Assembly (NCBI GenBank): GCA_031257075.1
Contig: JAIRPM010000133.1
Coordinates: 1-6,938, forward strand
DNA: 6,938 bases
Reading direction: 5' to 3'
DNA from: Spirochaetaceae bacterium
GTDB taxonomy: Bacteria; Spirochaetota; Spirochaetia; Treponematales; Breznakiellaceae
The notes under the pieces: generated by a model
Told to the model about the DNA's origin: nothing
Seen by the model: the letters and a program-made list of their open reading frames with translations, nothing else
The model's database searches: none
In this document: positions 6,141 to 6,938 of the stretch, one piece after another
Layout: every line of letters starts with the position of its first letter
Position numbering within the stretch: the stretch's first letter is position 1
Made by a program: the position numbers and the translations under genes

Positions 6141-6728
6141 TTATTTTGCGGGAACTGTAAAACTTGCGCTGCCCGCCCCGCCCTGCGCAAACACTTTTAA
6201 TACGGCGCTTTCAAAAGGGACGGAGAACCGGAATTCTTCCGATTTTTCCTCAGTAAACACGATTTGGCGTTTTGCCTGCGCGCCATCAGCCGTTTGCGGA
6301 TAGACGGCAGCCGTCTGCGGATAGACGGTAATATCGACTATTCCTGTGTAAAAACTTTTTTTTGTATCCGCTTTTTTTTTGATTACTAAAAAACTTGAAC
6401 CTTCATAACGCATAGCGCTTATTTCAAGGGCGTTGCCTTCAAGTACACTTTTTTCCCCGCCGGGAAGCATGTAGGTCATAAAAAGTATCATTAAGCACAT
6501 TACAACAATACTGGTAAAAAGCAGCGCTTTCGGTTTGGTGTCGGTAAGCGATGAAAACAACCCGAACCGGCGCGGCGGCGTTTTTTCATAGAGGGCGCGC
6601 ACTTCGGGAGGCGCTTTTGCAAGCCGGTGTTCCCTTGAATAGTAAAAAACGAGTTCTTCCGGAGCGGCTTTTGTTTCGTCCAGCGGCCTTGTTTCAATTG
6701 CCGGGTTGCCTTTTTTTATTTCCCGCAT
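6141..6728 (-). CDS. Uncharacterised single-pass membrane protein downstream of gyrB
   Basis: I do not recognise this 195-residue protein. It has a charged N-terminal cytoplasmic part (1-66, including EELVFYYSREHRLAKAPPEV, 24-43). One membrane helix follows at about 67-88 (KPKALLFTSIVVMCLMILFMTYML), then a C-terminal part of about 105 residues, probably outside the membrane and rich in beta-prone stretches. There is no cleavable signal peptide or lipobox. The likely topology is N-in, C-out, from the RR/K residues before the helix. The extracytoplasmic part contains a seven-residue tandem duplication, VYPQTAA then VYPQTAD (135-148). It starts 9 nt after the gyrB stop, with AGGG at 6733-6736 four nt before the ATG, and ends in a terminator, so it is probably the last gene of a gyrB transcript. 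A role in DNA topology is not implied by that position. Confidence 0.8.
   Translation of the reverse strand: MREIKKGNPAIETRPLDETKAAPEELVFYYSREHRLAKAPPEVRALYEKTPPRRFGLFSSLTDTKPKALLFTSIVVMCLMILFMTYMLPGGEKSVLEGNALEISAMRYEGSSFLVIKKKADTKKSFYTGIVDITVYPQTAAVYPQTADGAQAKRQIVFTEEKSEEFRFSVPFESAVLKVFAQGGAGSASFTVPAK
6289..6330. repeat. 21-bp tandem duplication inside the membrane protein gene
   Basis: Two adjacent 21-bp units (6289-6309 and 6310-6330) match at 19 of 21 bases. They keep the reading frame and encode VYPQTAA/VYPQTAD on the minus strand. This is a recent in-frame duplication. Confidence 0.8.
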
Positions 6729-6732
6729 TGCG

Positions 6733-6736
6733 CCCT
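6733..6736 (-). promoter_or_regulatory. Ribosome binding site of the membrane protein gene
   Basis: AGGG on the minus strand lies four nt before the ATG at 6726-6728, in the 9-nt gap after the gyrB stop. It fixes the start and suggests translation coupled to gyrB. Confidence 0.5.
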
Positions 6737-6737
6737 G

Positions 6738-6938
6738 CTACACATCCAGATTACTCACCAGCAATGCGTTTTCTTCGATAAACTCGCGGCGGGGGGCGAC
6801 ATTCTCGCCCATCAGGGTACTAAAGATGCGTTCCGCTTCAACGGCATCGTCAAGGTGGATTTGCGTGATATTGCGCCGCGACGGGTCCATCGTTGTTTCC
6901 CAGAGTTGGTCGGGGTTCATTTCGCCCAAGCCTTTGTA
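6738..6938 (-). CDS. gyrB: DNA gyrase subunit B, C-terminal 66 residues (5' end outside window)
   Basis: GyrB is the ATPase subunit of DNA gyrase, which introduces negative supercoils together with GyrA. Only the end of the TOPRIM/C-terminal region is here. It opens YKGLGEMNPDQLWETTMDP and continues through ITQIHLDDAVEAERIFSTLM, GENVAPRREFIEENA and a final SNLDV, ending at TAG (6738-6740). This is the typical short-form GyrB tail, and the LGEMN.DQLWETTMDP motif separates it well from unrelated families. ParE shares parts of the motif, so ParE is the only real alternative; the FIEENA...NLDV ending favours GyrB. The reading frame is open to the window edge. Confidence 0.93.
   Translation of the reverse strand, partial: YKGLGEMNPDQLWETTMDPSRRNITQIHLDDAVEAERIFSTLMGENVAPRREFIEENALLVSNLDV

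Overview
The window is a compact stretch of bacterial chromosome, almost fully coding and of medium GC. It holds housekeeping genes plus one two-component regulatory pair. I see no phage, integrase, transposase, CRISPR array or toxin gene. The best guess for the host is a Treponema-like spirochaete. That rests on the general look of the proteins (the N-terminus of the uracil-DNA glycosylase, the divergent QueG-like protein) and not on a decisive marker, so it is moderate to low confidence.

Layout, left to right. On the minus strand, read right to left, a probable transcription unit starts near 4900: a family 4 (iron-sulfur) uracil-DNA glycosylase (3995-4882), an AI-2E family membrane transporter (2804-3922), a soluble PAS-domain histidine kinase (1497-2723), and its partner, an NtrC/AtoC-type sigma-54 activator (1406 down past base 1, lacking only its last few residues). 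The kinase and activator should form a phosphorelay that switches on sigma-54 promoters elsewhere. No convincing -24/-12 promoter lies in this window, so its targets are not shown here.

Divergent from that unit, on the plus strand, is a QueG-like double [4Fe-4S] protein (4970-5875). The 60-90 bp gap between the divergent genes carries a palindromic -10-like box that could serve both directions. Right of it are a tRNA-Phe(GAA) gene (5959-6031, minus), an intrinsic terminator (6101-6140), an unrecognised single-pass membrane protein (6141-6728, minus) and the last 66 codons of gyrB (6738-6938, minus). The membrane protein starts 9 nt after the gyrB stop and is probably co-transcribed with it.

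The most unusual DNA-level structure is a pair of related palindromic elements about 43-50 bp long (1450-1499 and 5873-5915). They share the ends TAAGG...CCCTA and an AT-rich hairpin core. In both cases the element supplies the stop codon of the neighbouring gene, on opposite strands. They look like a REP- or MITE-type dispersed repeat. A second, perfect 12-bp-arm palindrome abuts the first copy, so the 90-bp gap between kinase and activator is nearly all palindrome. At protein level the notable item is the QueG-like protein, which keeps all eight cluster cysteines but has an expanded first cluster motif and lacks the usual active-site aspartate region. I do not see a wholly new multi-gene system.
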